Of a stretch of DNA of 64,000 nt, positions 33,409-42,098 are shown piece after piece. The notes beneath the pieces are model-generated. The model worked only from the letters and a program-made list of their open reading frames with translations. It made no database searches and was not told where the DNA came from. The translations under genes were made by a program, and so were the position numbers. Source of the stretch: Desulfospira sp963664655 (GTDB lineage Bacteria > Desulfobacterota > Desulfobacteria > Desulfobacterales > Desulfobacteraceae). The stretch spans positions 4,402,001-4,466,000 of the forward strand of contig OY761554.1 in the NCBI GenBank assembly GCA_963664655.2, given 5' to 3'. Every line of letters begins with the position of its first letter. Positions within the stretch are counted from its first letter, which is position 1.

Positions 33409-35154
33409 TCAAGCCTCTGCCCCGCTGCCCTCAGCCGCATCGCCGGAAGATCCCATGCTGACGAACTTGAGGCACCCTTCAATGACAATCCAGATGGCCA
33501 GGGCCAGGATAATCCCGTTGACAACCGTGAGCAGCATATTGTGGCTGGCACCAAATTTGGTCTGGTTCAGGATCAACGCCCAGATGGTCAAAAACATCAT
33601 CAAAACCGCCGGGATACCGGAAATGAGCCACTTTAATCCGCCTTTGGTTTTAAGATAAAGGGTAATGATAATCAGGGCCAGACCGGCCAGGGTCTGGTTA
33701 ACGGCACCGAATAAAGGCCACAGTTTCATGGCGCCGTTTCCGCCGGCGCCGGTGGCAAAGGCCAGAAGCAGGGCCGTGGCAACGGCAATAAAGGTGGCCG
33801 TGTATTTCCCGGTCAAAAAGTCCATTTTAAAGCCGGCAAAGAGTTCGGCAACAATATACCGCTGGATCCGGGTGGCTGTGTCCAGGGTCGTTCCGGCAAA
33901 AGAAGCCACAAACACCCCCATGACCACAACGCAAAGCTCATTGGGAAGCCCAATAGAGGCAATCATATTGGCGGATCCGTTTACAAAGGCCGCCAGCTTT
34001 GATCCCAGGCCTGCCGCAGCTGCCCAGGAAGAATAGTGGGTGGTCCAGGCGGCAACGCCGGTCAGGGTTTCCCCGGATTTGGTCACATACCCCATGCCGA
34101 TACCGGCACTGACAGCAATAATCACCAGGGTGGCCAGCGCCCCTTCCATCAGCATGGAACCATACCCGACAAACAGGGAATCGGTTTCATGCCGGACCTG
34201 TTTGGCCGATGTCCCGGACGAGACCAGGGAATGAAACCCGGAAATGGCGCCGCAGGCAATGGTAATAAACAGAAACGGCCACATGGGGGGCGCCTTTTCA
34301 GGGGCCAGCTGAACCGCCGGGGCGACAATTTCAAGGTTTCCGCCAAATGCGGAGGCGATCACCCCAAGGATCAGGAGGGTCATGGCAATCAGCAACTGGT
34401 GGGAGTTAATGAAATCCCGGGGCTGAAGAAGGGTGGTGACCGGCAGGGTGGATGCGATAAAGGCGTAAATCAAAAGGATGACGGACCATACGCCCGTAGC
34501 GGGAATCCCGGCAATTTCAGGCATTTTGATGGGAAACAGCATCCCTAAATAGACGGTAATGTACATCACCGCAACCGCCACAATGGACCAGGTCATAACG
34601 CTTTTGCCCTGCTTATAAACGGCGTAGCCAAGCCATACGGCAATGGGAATCTCCAACCAGACCGGCAATACAGAAGCCGGGTAAAATGCAAAAACAAGGG
34701 CAATCACCAGGCCGAAAACGGCAATGACGATCCACAATTCTAAAAATACAATCAGAAAAAAGAAAAACCGGGTCCGGCTGTTAACGTATTTGGACGTGTA
34801 ATCGGCAATGGATTTGCCCTGGTTTCTCATGGAAATGATCAGGGCGCCAAAATCGTGAACAGCCCCCATAAAGATACTGCCAAAGAACACCCAGATCAGG
34901 GCCGGGACCCATCCCCAGATAATGGCGACAGCCGGACCGACAATGGGGCCGGTTCCGGCAATGGACGTAAAATGATGACCGAAAATCACCTCTTTTTTGG
35001 TGGGCACATAATCCACACCGTCTTCAAGGGATACAGAAGGGGCAACCGATTCCCGGGTTAACTGAAACACCTTTTGCCCAATAAATCTGCCATACAGGTT
35101 ATACATCAGAATATAGCCGATAAAGGCAACAACCATAATCAATAACGCACTCAT
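33409..35154 (-). CDS. cstA: CstA-family peptide/pyruvate transporter
   Basis: 581-residue membrane protein with about 16-18 hydrophobic segments. N-terminal family motifs are visible: YNLYGRFIGQKVF, DGVDYVPTKKEVIFGHHFTSIAGTGPIVGPA (read in two parts around HH) and GAVHDFGALIISMRNQGKSI. CstA proteins were described as peptide transporters induced by carbon starvation and, in enterobacteria, as pyruvate importers. The length is in the shorter clade of the family. It is the first gene of a minus-strand set leading to the ArsA-like ATPase. AAAGGAGAG lies before the ATG. Confidence 0.93.
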   Translation of the reverse strand: MSALLIMVVAFIGYILMYNLYGRFIGQKVFQLTRESVAPSVSLEDGVDYVPTKKEVIFGHHFTSIAGTGPIVGPAVAIIWGWVPALIWVFFGSIFMGAVHDFGALIISMRNQGKSIADYTSKYVNSRTRFFFFLIVFLELWIVIAVFGLVIALVFAFYPASVLPVWLEIPIAVWLGYAVYKQGKSVMTWSIVAVAVMYITVYLGMLFPIKMPEIAGIPATGVWSVILLIYAFIASTLPVTTLLQPRDFINSHQLLIAMTLLILGVIASAFGGNLEIVAPAVQLAPEKAPPMWPFLFITIACGAISGFHSLVSSGTSAKQVRHETDSLFVGYGSMLMEGALATLVIIAVSAGIGMGYVTKSGETLTGVAAWTTHYSSWAAAAGLGSKLAAFVNGSANMIASIGLPNELCVVVMGVFVASFAGTTLDTATRIQRYIVAELFAGFKMDFLTGKYTATFIAVATALLLAFATGAGGNGAMKLWPLFGAVNQTLAGLALIIITLYLKTKGGLKWLISGIPAVLMMFLTIWALILNQTKFGASHNMLLTVVNGIILALAIWIVIEGCLKFVSMGSSGDAAEGSGAEA

Positions 35155-35202
35155 TTTTCAACTCTCCTTTAAATTAGTGGTTCCGATAATAATTAAAGCG
35201 TT

Positions 35203-35225
35203 GGCACCGCCAGTCGCCCGGTGCC
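35203..35225 (-). promoter_or_regulatory. hairpin in the cstA leader
   Basis: Perfect inverted repeat GGCACC (35203-35208) and GGTGCC (35220-35225) with an 11-base loop, 49-71 bases upstream of the cstA start. It could be an operator or an mRNA stem. No T-tract is next to it. The rest of the 35155-35480 stretch shows no gene. Confidence 0.3.
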
Positions 35226-35480
35226 CCCCGGCTGATGAGAAAACCCAATTGATCAACACATTTCCCGTCCCATCTTATACCTTATTCCCCCCTAACCTTC
35301 AACACACAATGCGCATCTGCCGTGGGCTGCCATCGTCAAAGACAGGACAGCAAAATAGATGCCAGAGACAAAACTTAAAAATATTTTTTAATTTAGGATA
35401 GTTACAAACAACGCCATAAAGCAGGAGCCATCTAAAAACCGCAACATCGCAACCCATCGCTTCAAAAACGCCACAGTGGC

Positions 35481-35654
35481 GGGATGGACTTGGGATTTGG
35501 GACTTGAGACTTGGGACTTGAGACTTGGGACTTGGGACTTGAGACTTGAGACTTGGGACTTGAGACTTGGGACTTGAGACTTGGGACTTGAGACTTGGGA
35601 CTTGAGACTTGGGGTTTGAGACTTGAGACTTGGGGTTTGAGACTTGGGGTTTGG
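35481..35654 (+). repeat. tandem heptanucleotide array (GRGACTT)n
   Basis: About 23-24 consecutive 7-bp units alternating mainly between GGGACTT and GAGACTT, with GGGATTT and GGGGTTT variants at the ends. It occupies the gap between cstA and the DHH gene, which are on the same strand. A 70-codon frame through it is just translated repeat (periodic SSPKSQV-like peptide) and is not called. It uses the same words as the inverted blocks at 3160 and 6301. Confidence 0.92.
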
Positions 35655-35705
35655 TGAAGTTTTAGCAAGCTCACCGTCTAAAGTCTAAAGCCTAAAGTCT
35701 AATCC

Positions 35706-36695
35706 CTATTCAATTTTTTTGCCGCCGGCCAGATCTATCGCGTCGATAATCCACTGCCCCACCGCTTTTTTTCCGGAGGATCCGATGTGTTTTCGAACCA
35801 GTTTCATATCGAGTTCGGCCCGGGCCATGGTTTTGTGCCCCCCGGCTGACCCATAGGCGGCAAAGGCCTCTTTGGCCGTATTGCCGGCCCCTTTTCGTAA
35901 GCCGTCATTTCTGATGACAATGATCAGTTTCTTCTCGTAAACCCCGGAGACCACGCTCCAGTTCACCTTGGCAATACTTAAAAAGAAATCTGCCGTAATC
36001 ACCAGTTCGTCGGGATAGGCAATGGCGCCGGCATGGAAAAACGCCCGGTTGTTGATGATTTGCCGGTATTTAATGGCTGTCCCGAGAAAATCCAGGTCCT
36101 TCTGGCTCATCAGTGCCCGTTCCACCTTGGTCACGATATTCATGTCGGCAAATTTATACAGATATTGAAATGCCCGGATGTCCCGGATCCCGGCCTGGCG
36201 GGTAAAGCCTGCCGTGTCGGTCTTGATGCCGAGCATCATGGCGGCGGCAAGCTTGGGAGACGGTTTAATCTGGCGTGATTTTAAATATTCGGTCATGAGC
36301 GTGGAACAGGCCCCGTAATCCGATCGGATATCCATATAAGCGGCCTGGTCCCCTGTTACGGGATGGTGGTCAATAATCACTTGAAACTCAAAGCCTTGAA
36401 AGCTCTCATTGTGGCTGGGCTGGGAATCCACGATCACAAAGGTGTTGAAATCCTCCCGCTTAACCTGGTCCAGCTTTTTCATGCCCGGTTCCGTTAAATC
36501 GATCATGGTCAGGTTGTCCGGCCGGGTAATGGGATTAAAATAGGCAATCATGGTTTCGCTCACCTTGCGCCACAAAAGCCGTTTGATGGCCATGGCACAG
36601 GCAATGGCATCCGGATCCGCATTAATCACCACAAGGACCCGGGAGTTTTTATTGAACAGTTGAAAAAAAGTTTTGAGTTTCTCTCTTAAACTCAT
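35706..36695 (-). CDS. DHH/DHHA1 phosphoesterase (NrnA/RecJ-like)
   Basis: 329-residue metal-dependent phosphoesterase. DHH motifs in order: INADPDAIACA near 24-34, VIVDSQPSH near 93-101, the signature VIIDHHPVTG near 112-121, and the C-terminal DHHA1 GSAGGHKTMARAE near 285-297. The architecture and length fit NrnA-type oligoribonuclease/pAp phosphatase rather than RecJ. It probably degrades short RNA or pAp, which is relevant to sulfur-assimilating organisms. It starts 16 bp after the membrane protein gene at 36711 on the same strand. Confidence 0.88.
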   Translation of the reverse strand: MSLREKLKTFFQLFNKNSRVLVVINADPDAIACAMAIKRLLWRKVSETMIAYFNPITRPDNLTMIDLTEPGMKKLDQVKREDFNTFVIVDSQPSHNESFQGFEFQVIIDHHPVTGDQAAYMDIRSDYGACSTLMTEYLKSRQIKPSPKLAAAMMLGIKTDTAGFTRQAGIRDIRAFQYLYKFADMNIVTKVERALMSQKDLDFLGTAIKYRQIINNRAFFHAGAIAYPDELVITADFFLSIAKVNWSVVSGVYEKKLIIVIRNDGLRKGAGNTAKEAFAAYGSAGGHKTMARAELDMKLVRKHIGSSGKKAVGQWIIDAIDLAGGKKIE

Positions 36696-36710
36696 GGGGC
36701 CTCCCGGGTT

Positions 36711-37805
36711 TTATAAATTCCCCTGATTTCTGGAAAAAAACAGGGTCAGGGTAATAAATGCATATCCGGCCATGGCAGGAACCACAGCCCAGCCGTAAAA
36801 AACGGCCAAAGGGGCCAGGACCACTGCGGTCAGCCAGTGAACGGCAATCACCGTATACGAGTGCAGCTTGATGGGAAAATCCTTGAACCGGCAGATAACG
36901 GACAGGCCGCATAAGTTCCATCCGTAAAGAGATGCAAATACATGCATGTGAAGCAGCCATTTGGTTTTTTCAGGATCATAACCATCGGCCATCTGAAGGA
37001 AAATGTAGGCAATCCCGGTAATGGCCGTAAAAATCAGAAACCCGATGCCGGAAGTTAAAAATAATTTTTGCTGCATGCGCTTGGCATACCGGTAATAAAG
37101 GATAAACACGGTAACCACGGCCAGAAACAGGGCCGCTGTCACAAAAATCTGCCAGATAAATTTTTCAAACAGAATAAACACAAAAAAGATGATGACCCCA
37201 AGGTTAATGGTCCAAAAGCAAATTTCCATCACCTTTTTCATTTCACTTTTTTCCAGGTCCGACAACATGGAAAACACCACCGACAGGGTGATCAGGGACA
37301 AGGGAAAGGAGAACCCCAGAAAAAAGGTGTCTAACATTAATTTTTCCATGTGAACCCATTGGCCGTATTCATTGTTCAAAATGACCAGCCCGGCAATGAT
37401 CAGGCCAATGGAAAGACAGAGCAGCGAGGCCTGATGAAACTTTTCTGAAACAGGCTCTGCAGGCTTAAAAAAACCGGATGGAAACAGGGAAAAGCGATTT
37501 ATCCGGACTTTTTCCACCAGTATAAACAGAAAAACCGTAACCATCAAGGTTAAGGGATAAACCTTAAAAAAAGCGGAAAAGGCATATGCCAGGGAGCCCA
37601 AGAAGAACCATTGCACGGTTCCGGAAAACCTTGTCCGGCCCTGAGTATAATACAGCAGGATGGTACCGCCGGTACAAAGGTTAAACAAAAAAATATGAAG
37701 CCGTTCAAAATTAAAGTGGTCCCCGGGAAAATAAATTTCAACAAACCCGAAAAAAAGGGCAATGACCATTAAAAAAGAAAACAGCAGTTTGAGTTTAGTG
37801 TTCAT
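36711..37805 (-). CDS. polytopic membrane protein of unknown function
   Basis: 364 residues with about eleven to twelve hydrophobic segments. A histidine-containing helix KWLLHMHVFASLYGWNLCGL lies near 283-302; such histidine-rich helices are seen in YndJ/NnrS-like and haem-copper-type membrane proteins, but I cannot assign it. It is translationally coupled to the upstream SRPBCC-SDR gene (ATGA overlap at 37802-37805) and followed by the DHH gene, so the three form an operon. Confidence 0.75.
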   Translation of the reverse strand: MNTKLKLLFSFLMVIALFFGFVEIYFPGDHFNFERLHIFLFNLCTGGTILLYYTQGRTRFSGTVQWFFLGSLAYAFSAFFKVYPLTLMVTVFLFILVEKVRINRFSLFPSGFFKPAEPVSEKFHQASLLCLSIGLIIAGLVILNNEYGQWVHMEKLMLDTFFLGFSFPLSLITLSVVFSMLSDLEKSEMKKVMEICFWTINLGVIIFFVFILFEKFIWQIFVTAALFLAVVTVFILYYRYAKRMQQKLFLTSGIGFLIFTAITGIAYIFLQMADGYDPEKTKWLLHMHVFASLYGWNLCGLSVICRFKDFPIKLHSYTVIAVHWLTAVVLAPLAVFYGWAVVPAMAGYAFITLTLFFSRNQGNL

Positions 37806-39214
37806 AGCAGGTTCTTATCTTCCGGTTTCCTTTCCCCTGTCTCCAGACCAAGCATGTCTCTTAAAGCTGTCTCAAGTGTCTCATGATGGAACATAAAACC
37901 GGACGCCATTAATTTGTGAGGCAGAACCCGGGTACTGGCCAAAAGGGTTTCTTTGGCCATTTGCCCCCACAACAGCCGGGCCATGGCCGCGGGCAGGCCA
38001 AACCGGACCTTTTTTTTAAAAACCCGGGCAAGGGTATGGGAGAATTCTTTATTGGTCACCGGGTGAGGAGCGGTGAAATTGACCGGTCCCTCAAGGCCTT
38101 TGTTGTCCATACAATAAAGGATGCCTGACACCATGTCCTCCATGCTGATCCAGCTCATGTACTGCAGGCCGCGGCCGATGACAACCCCAAGCCCCATCTT
38201 AAAGGGCGCGGCCATTCTTTGAAGGGCTCCGCCCGCCGGGGTCAGCACCACCCCGGTTCTCATGTTTACGGTCCTGATGCCGGAAGATGCTGCCCCGCGC
38301 GAGGCATCTTCCCAATCCGCACAGACTTTTGAAATAAAACTGTCGCCTTTCGAGCCGTCTTCGGCAAGCACCTGGTCTGCCCGGTCCCCGTAATACCCAA
38401 TGGCCGACGCGCTGATAAAGACTTCAGGCATGTGGTCAAGCCGGCTGATGGTGTCGGAAAGCAGCCGGGTGGACAGGATTCGTGAATCCAGGATCTTCTT
38501 TTTCTGGGCCCGGGTCCACCGTCCCCGGGAAATATCAACCCCGTTTAAATTGATCACCGCATCAATGGGCCCTGCCCCGTAAAGGTCAAGGGTGTGGCGG
38601 GCGGGATCCCAGCATATTTCATCCAGTGCCGGATGGTCCTTTTTTCGGACCAGCCGGATGACCTCGTGGCCGCAGGTTTGTAAAAAAGGGACCAGGGCGC
38701 TGCCAATGGTCCCGCTGGCGCCTGAAACCAGAATCCGTTTGGGCGCCGTGGCGGGGTCAATGCGTTCAAGGCCTCTTTTCAGGACCCTGTGCCGGTAAGA
38801 AAACATACGCTCCAGTTCCTTTCGGGCAAACCCGTAAAAAGGCCGGCCCAGCAATCCAAAGGGAAGTTTAAATTCAATTTCATCTGTCATCAGGGTTGAA
38901 CCGTCCGGTTCAGGGGAAAACCGATGGCTATGCTGCCAGAAAGCAAAAGGGCCTTTGGTCTGCCGGTCCCTGAATAACCGGTTGGGGTCATGTTCGATGT
39001 GTTCGGCCTCCCAGGTCATGGAAAGGCCGAACAATCTGATTTTAAAGACAACTTTTACCCCCTTGTCGATGCCGCTGCCCTTCCTGGACACTAATTTTAG
39101 GGGGGCCCAGGCCGGTGTGAGCCTTAAAATGGCCCCTTTTTGGGCATGCCAGGAAAAGACCCGTTCAACGGGTGCCCTGATCAGGGTTTGCTTTATATAA
39201 GTGTCAGGTTTCAT
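37802..39214 (-). CDS. SRPBCC domain fused to TIGR01777-type SDR epimerase
   Basis: 470 residues. Residues 1-155 resemble an SRPBCC/START-like lipid- or polyketide-binding domain (IRAPVERVFSWHAQ, WQHSHRFSPEPDGSTLMTDE). Residues about 158-455 form an NAD(P)-binding SDR domain with ILVSGASGTIGSALVPFL, ISASAIGYYGD carrying the catalytic tyrosine, and WISMEDMVSGILY. Stand-alone SDR members are annotated as YfcH/SulA-like epimerases; the fusion is a recurrent variant. The physiological substrate is unknown. It diverges from the rubredoxin operon with a 221-bp intergenic region. Confidence 0.87.
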   Translation of the reverse strand: MKPDTYIKQTLIRAPVERVFSWHAQKGAILRLTPAWAPLKLVSRKGSGIDKGVKVVFKIRLFGLSMTWEAEHIEHDPNRLFRDRQTKGPFAFWQHSHRFSPEPDGSTLMTDEIEFKLPFGLLGRPFYGFARKELERMFSYRHRVLKRGLERIDPATAPKRILVSGASGTIGSALVPFLQTCGHEVIRLVRKKDHPALDEICWDPARHTLDLYGAGPIDAVINLNGVDISRGRWTRAQKKKILDSRILSTRLLSDTISRLDHMPEVFISASAIGYYGDRADQVLAEDGSKGDSFISKVCADWEDASRGAASSGIRTVNMRTGVVLTPAGGALQRMAAPFKMGLGVVIGRGLQYMSWISMEDMVSGILYCMDNKGLEGPVNFTAPHPVTNKEFSHTLARVFKKKVRFGLPAAMARLLWGQMAKETLLASTRVLPHKLMASGFMFHHETLETALRDMLGLETGERKPEDKNLL

Positions 39215-39328
39215 TCTTCACAAATGAAATAAATCCGGTCATTGATTTTGGGCATCTTATACTATAAACTCATCCAGGTAAACGTGATTTTAGGTGGCCA
39301 TATTTTAAAGTGAGATTTCATAAAGGCA

Positions 39329-39345
39329 AAGGCACGCTACTTGCA
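39329..39345 (+). promoter_or_regulatory. sigma-54 (RpoN) type promoter of the rubredoxin-Roo operon
   Basis: AAGGCACGCTACTTGCA differs from the TGGCACG-N4-TTGCW consensus only in the first base. The invariant GG (39331-39332) and GC (39343-39344) are exactly ten bases apart. It predicts a start near 39356 and a leader of about 80 bases. The leader begins with a perfect 8-bp hairpin CCAACAGC/GCTGTTGG at 39356-39377. A short palindrome TTTCATT/AATGAAA at 39209-39229 is a possible enhancer site. Confidence 0.72.
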
Positions 39346-39435
39346 GTATAAAACACCAACAGCTGAACCGCTGTTGGCAGTGTGTGCCAAAACAATTTAA
39401 GTAACATCTATTAATTATTTAATTTGGAGGAACCC

Positions 39436-39594
39436 ATGGAAAAATATGAATGCGTTTGTGGTTATGTTTACGATCCTGAAGCCGGAGACCCTGACAACGG
39501 CGTCAATCCCGGAACTGCTTTTGAAGACCTTCCCGAAGAGTGGGTCTGCCCCCTTTGCGGTGCGAGCCAAGACAATTTCACAAAGCTGGACTAA
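39436..39594 (+). CDS. rub: rubredoxin (type 1)
   Basis: 52 residues; short, so easily missed. Single-iron electron carrier with the classical ligands C-x2-C (YECVCGYVYDPEAGD) and C-x2-C (WVCPLCGA). It is the natural electron donor to rubredoxin:oxygen oxidoreductase, encoded 48 bp downstream. The ATG has TTGGAGG 5 bases upstream. It is the first gene behind the sigma-54 promoter. Confidence 0.96.
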   Translation: MEKYECVCGYVYDPEAGDPDNGVNPGTAFEDLPEEWVCPLCGASQDNFTKLD

Positions 39595-39642
39595 GGGACT
39601 TAACCCCACAAACCCCTATCCCAAAAAGGGAGACCCATTTAC

Positions 39643-40842
39643 ATGTACAAACCCATTGAAATTTCAGATGGGATTTACTCTGTTGGATGCCGTGACTGGG
39701 ACATTCGAGACTTTCACGGCTATTCAACCTATGAGGGCACATCCTATAATGCCTTTCTTGTTCTCGGAGAAAAAAACATTCTGATCGACACGGTCAAAGA
39801 AAAGTATGCCGGTGAACTGCTCTCCAATATCAGCAGAGTGATTGATCCCAAAAAAATTGATATCCTGATCAGCAATCACACGGAAATGGACCATTCCGGG
39901 GCCATTCCAAGAGTTATGCACACCATTGGCGAAGACAAGCCCGTTTATTGTTCAAAAATGGGAAAAAAAAATCTGGCCAGCCATTTTAACCGGGAGTACA
40001 ACTTTCAGGTGGTCGGCTCAGGGGATGAGTTAAAAATCGGGGACCGGACCTTTTCTTTTCTTGAGACAAGAATGCTCCACTGGCCCGACTCCATGTTTAC
40101 CTATTATAAAGAAAAGGCCATCCTCTTTTCCAGTGACGCCTTTGGCCAGCATTATGCCGGGGATAAATTTTTCGACGATGAAATCAAAGATGAAATTATC
40201 CCCCATGCCAGAAAATACTATGCCAATATCCTGCTGCATTTTTCATCAAGGGTCCAGGCCCTGCTCAAAGATGTGGCGGCCATGAACCTTCCCATCAAAA
40301 TGATCTGCCCGGACCACGGGATCATCTGGCGGGAAAACCCCTCAAAAATCATTGGGCTGTATGACCAGTGGTCCAAACAGGCCCCCACGGCAAAGGCCAT
40401 TGTGATTTTTGACACCATGTGGGAAAGTACCGCTAAAATGGCCCGGGCCATTACCAATGGGATTGAGTCTGAAAACATTACGGTCAGGCTCATGAACACC
40501 AGAAAGTGGCACCGAAGTGATATCATGACCGAAGTGGTGGATTCCGGAGCCATTGTGGTGGGGTCTCCCACACTGAACAATGGTATTTTTCCGGTAATCG
40601 CCGATGTCATGACCTATATAAGAGGATTAAAACCCCAGAATAAAATAGCTGCCGCCTTTGGATCCTACGGCTGGAGCGGAGAGGCCGTGAAAATCCTGAA
40701 CAAGGAATTTCAAGCCATGAACCTCGATATAGTGGATGAGGGCCTTAAGGTTCTCTATGTTCCTGATGACAAAGACCTGGAAGCCTGTTTTGATTTAGGG
40801 GTGAAGGTGGCCCAAAAATTAAAAGAGAAAATGTCAACCTGA
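39643..40842 (+). CDS. roo: diiron flavoprotein, rubredoxin:oxygen oxidoreductase (FprA/flavorubredoxin core)
   Basis: 399-residue A-type flavoprotein that reduces O2 to water, and in many members NO to N2O, in the cytoplasm. The N-terminal beta-lactamase-like domain has the diiron ligands H79-x-E81-x-D83-H84 (NHTEMDHSG), His in MLHWPDS near 147, Asp in SSDAFG near 165 and His in CPDHGIIW near 226. Residues about 250-399 are a flavodoxin domain (IFDTMWESTAKMA, AAFGSYGWSG). There is no C-terminal rubredoxin fusion, matching the separate upstream rubredoxin. It is followed after 21 bp by a rubrerythrin-type gene. Confidence 0.95.
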   Translation: MYKPIEISDGIYSVGCRDWDIRDFHGYSTYEGTSYNAFLVLGEKNILIDTVKEKYAGELLSNISRVIDPKKIDILISNHTEMDHSGAIPRVMHTIGEDKPVYCSKMGKKNLASHFNREYNFQVVGSGDELKIGDRTFSFLETRMLHWPDSMFTYYKEKAILFSSDAFGQHYAGDKFFDDEIKDEIIPHARKYYANILLHFSSRVQALLKDVAAMNLPIKMICPDHGIIWRENPSKIIGLYDQWSKQAPTAKAIVIFDTMWESTAKMARAITNGIESENITVRLMNTRKWHRSDIMTEVVDSGAIVVGSPTLNNGIFPVIADVMTYIRGLKPQNKIAAAFGSYGWSGEAVKILNKEFQAMNLDIVDEGLKVLYVPDDKDLEACFDLGVKVAQKLKEKMST

Positions 40843-40863
40843 TAGACCGACAAAGGAGGAATC

Positions 40864-41334
40864 ATGCCCAACGAGTTCAACGCCAAAGATATTTTTGATA
40901 TAGCGGTTCAGATAGAGCAAAACGGGGCTGCATTTTACCGGGCAGCGGCAGACAAAGTTGACGGCGACGCCAATAAAACCTTTCTTCTGGATCTGGCCGC
41001 CATGGAAGATGATCATGAGCAGACCTTTGCTCAGATGGCACAATCCCTGACTGGTCAGCAGGAAGGCGCCACGGCCTTTGATCCTGACGATGAAAATTCA
41101 GCCTACCTGAAAGCCCTGGCAGACACCAGGGTGTTTTTTGAGAAAAAAGAACCGGATTCAGATATGAAAAGCATTCTTGTGTCAGCCATTCAGGCTGAAA
41201 AAGACTCCATCGTCTTTTATCTGGGCATGAAAGAACTTGTTCCGGAAAAACTTGGCAAATTAAAACTTGACGATATTGTCAAGGAAGAGATGGGGCACAT
41301 TCGGCTTCTTGCCGCAAACCTTGCCCGTCTTTAA
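40864..41334 (+). CDS. rubrerythrin-like diiron ferritin-fold protein (no rubredoxin domain)
   Basis: 156-residue four-helix protein. The diiron pattern is visible as Glu in AVQIEQNGAAFYR, ExxH in MEDDHEQTF, Glu in AIQAEKDSIVFY and ExxH-type MGHIRLL at the C-terminus (KEEMGHIR). The C-terminal rubredoxin domain of true rubrerythrin is missing. It likely removes peroxide, or stores iron, with electrons from the rubredoxin encoded in the same operon. AAAGGAGG precedes the ATG. Transcription appears to end at the hairpin just after its stop. Confidence 0.9.
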   Translation: MPNEFNAKDIFDIAVQIEQNGAAFYRAAADKVDGDANKTFLLDLAAMEDDHEQTFAQMAQSLTGQQEGATAFDPDDENSAYLKALADTRVFFEKKEPDSDMKSILVSAIQAEKDSIVFYLGMKELVPEKLGKLKLDDIVKEEMGHIRLLAANLARL

Positions 41335-41343
41335 GACTGATTT

Positions 41344-41607
41344 TTATTTCGCCCCCGCTGAGGCGCCATATGCCTGGCGGGGGTATTTTTTCGCAAAAAT
41401 GTCAGGGCTGCTCCCTAAAATGTCCTTTCCGGTCCACTTACAGGCCCTGAAAATCGAGGCCATTTTGTAATACAACTCATCACTGGATTTCAAAGCCGCA
41501 TAGGAACAGGACGGCTGAAAATCCCTTTCACCACCTTGTTTCATTGCGTAACCCATCATTTTTTCCATCCCGCTAACGTTGTTTTGTTTTTCTTTCAACC
41601 GGTACAT
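41344..41607 (-). CDS. small hypothetical protein
   Basis: 87 residues on the minus strand, convergent with the rubrerythrin-like gene. The ATG at 41607 has AAGAGGAAG 4 bases upstream. The protein is polar, with two cysteines (PSCSY and RACKW) and no signal peptide. The last about 12 codons lie across the terminator hairpin of the opposite operon. I do not recognise a family. It is supported mainly by the ribosome site and the absence of a better frame. Confidence 0.45.
   Translation of the reverse strand: MYRLKEKQNNVSGMEKMMGYAMKQGGERDFQPSCSYAALKSSDELYYKMASIFRACKWTGKDILGSSPDIFAKKYPRQAYGASAGAK
41352..41392 (+). terminator. rho-independent terminator after the Roo operon
   Basis: CCCCCGC (41352-41358) pairs with GCGGGGG (41377-41383); the inner AGGC/GCCT also pairs, and a TATTTTTT tract follows. 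It starts 17 bp after the stop of the rubrerythrin-like gene. Confidence 0.8.
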
Positions 41608-42098
41608 TCGCTTCCTCTTAACTTCAATCGACTGCCGTTAATAAAAAGTAAAGCAACAATGATGCCACAAAAATAGATCACTTGCATTGATAGACGATTT
41701 ATATTCATCGCCTAATGGAAATACAATTGTTTTTATGTTCTGATAAAAAATGAATCAGCCTGTTGTCTATTGGTTCAAACCATTGCCTGGCGCCCTTATG
41801 CCGTTAACGCGCCCGGATATAAACTCAATACGATTAATATAGATTCTTCCAAAGACCCTATAATAATGAATTGAGGACAGGTTGTGGGTTGATTTGTCTC
41901 TTTTTTGTTTACTTATAAACCTAATCAATTGGTTTTTTCAAGTCTAAATTTCCTTTTTTTTTGACAACTTCCCATTTTTTCGCCATTTTTTCTTCAACAC
42001 CCCCCCCAAAAAATAATGGCACCCCCCTTGTTTTTCATCGGCGAAAAACAAAATGACGATAAACCAAACGGCGGCGAAATTCACCGTCCATATCCGGG
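41608..42098. other. AT-rich intergenic region without a recognisable gene
   Basis: 491 bp between two minus-strand genes. It contains homopolymer runs (T8, C9 near 42000) and several A/T tracts, but no frame of convincing composition and no tRNA. The first about 50 bases upstream of 41607 could hold the promoter of the small hypothetical gene. Nothing else was identified. Confidence 0.5.

Noticed and set aside
35481..35654. CRISPR array
   Set aside because: The units are 7 bp in direct tandem without spacers.
35462..35674. 70-codon minus-strand frame
   Set aside because: It is a translation of the heptamer tandem array (periodic SSPKSQV-like peptide) and has no independent support.
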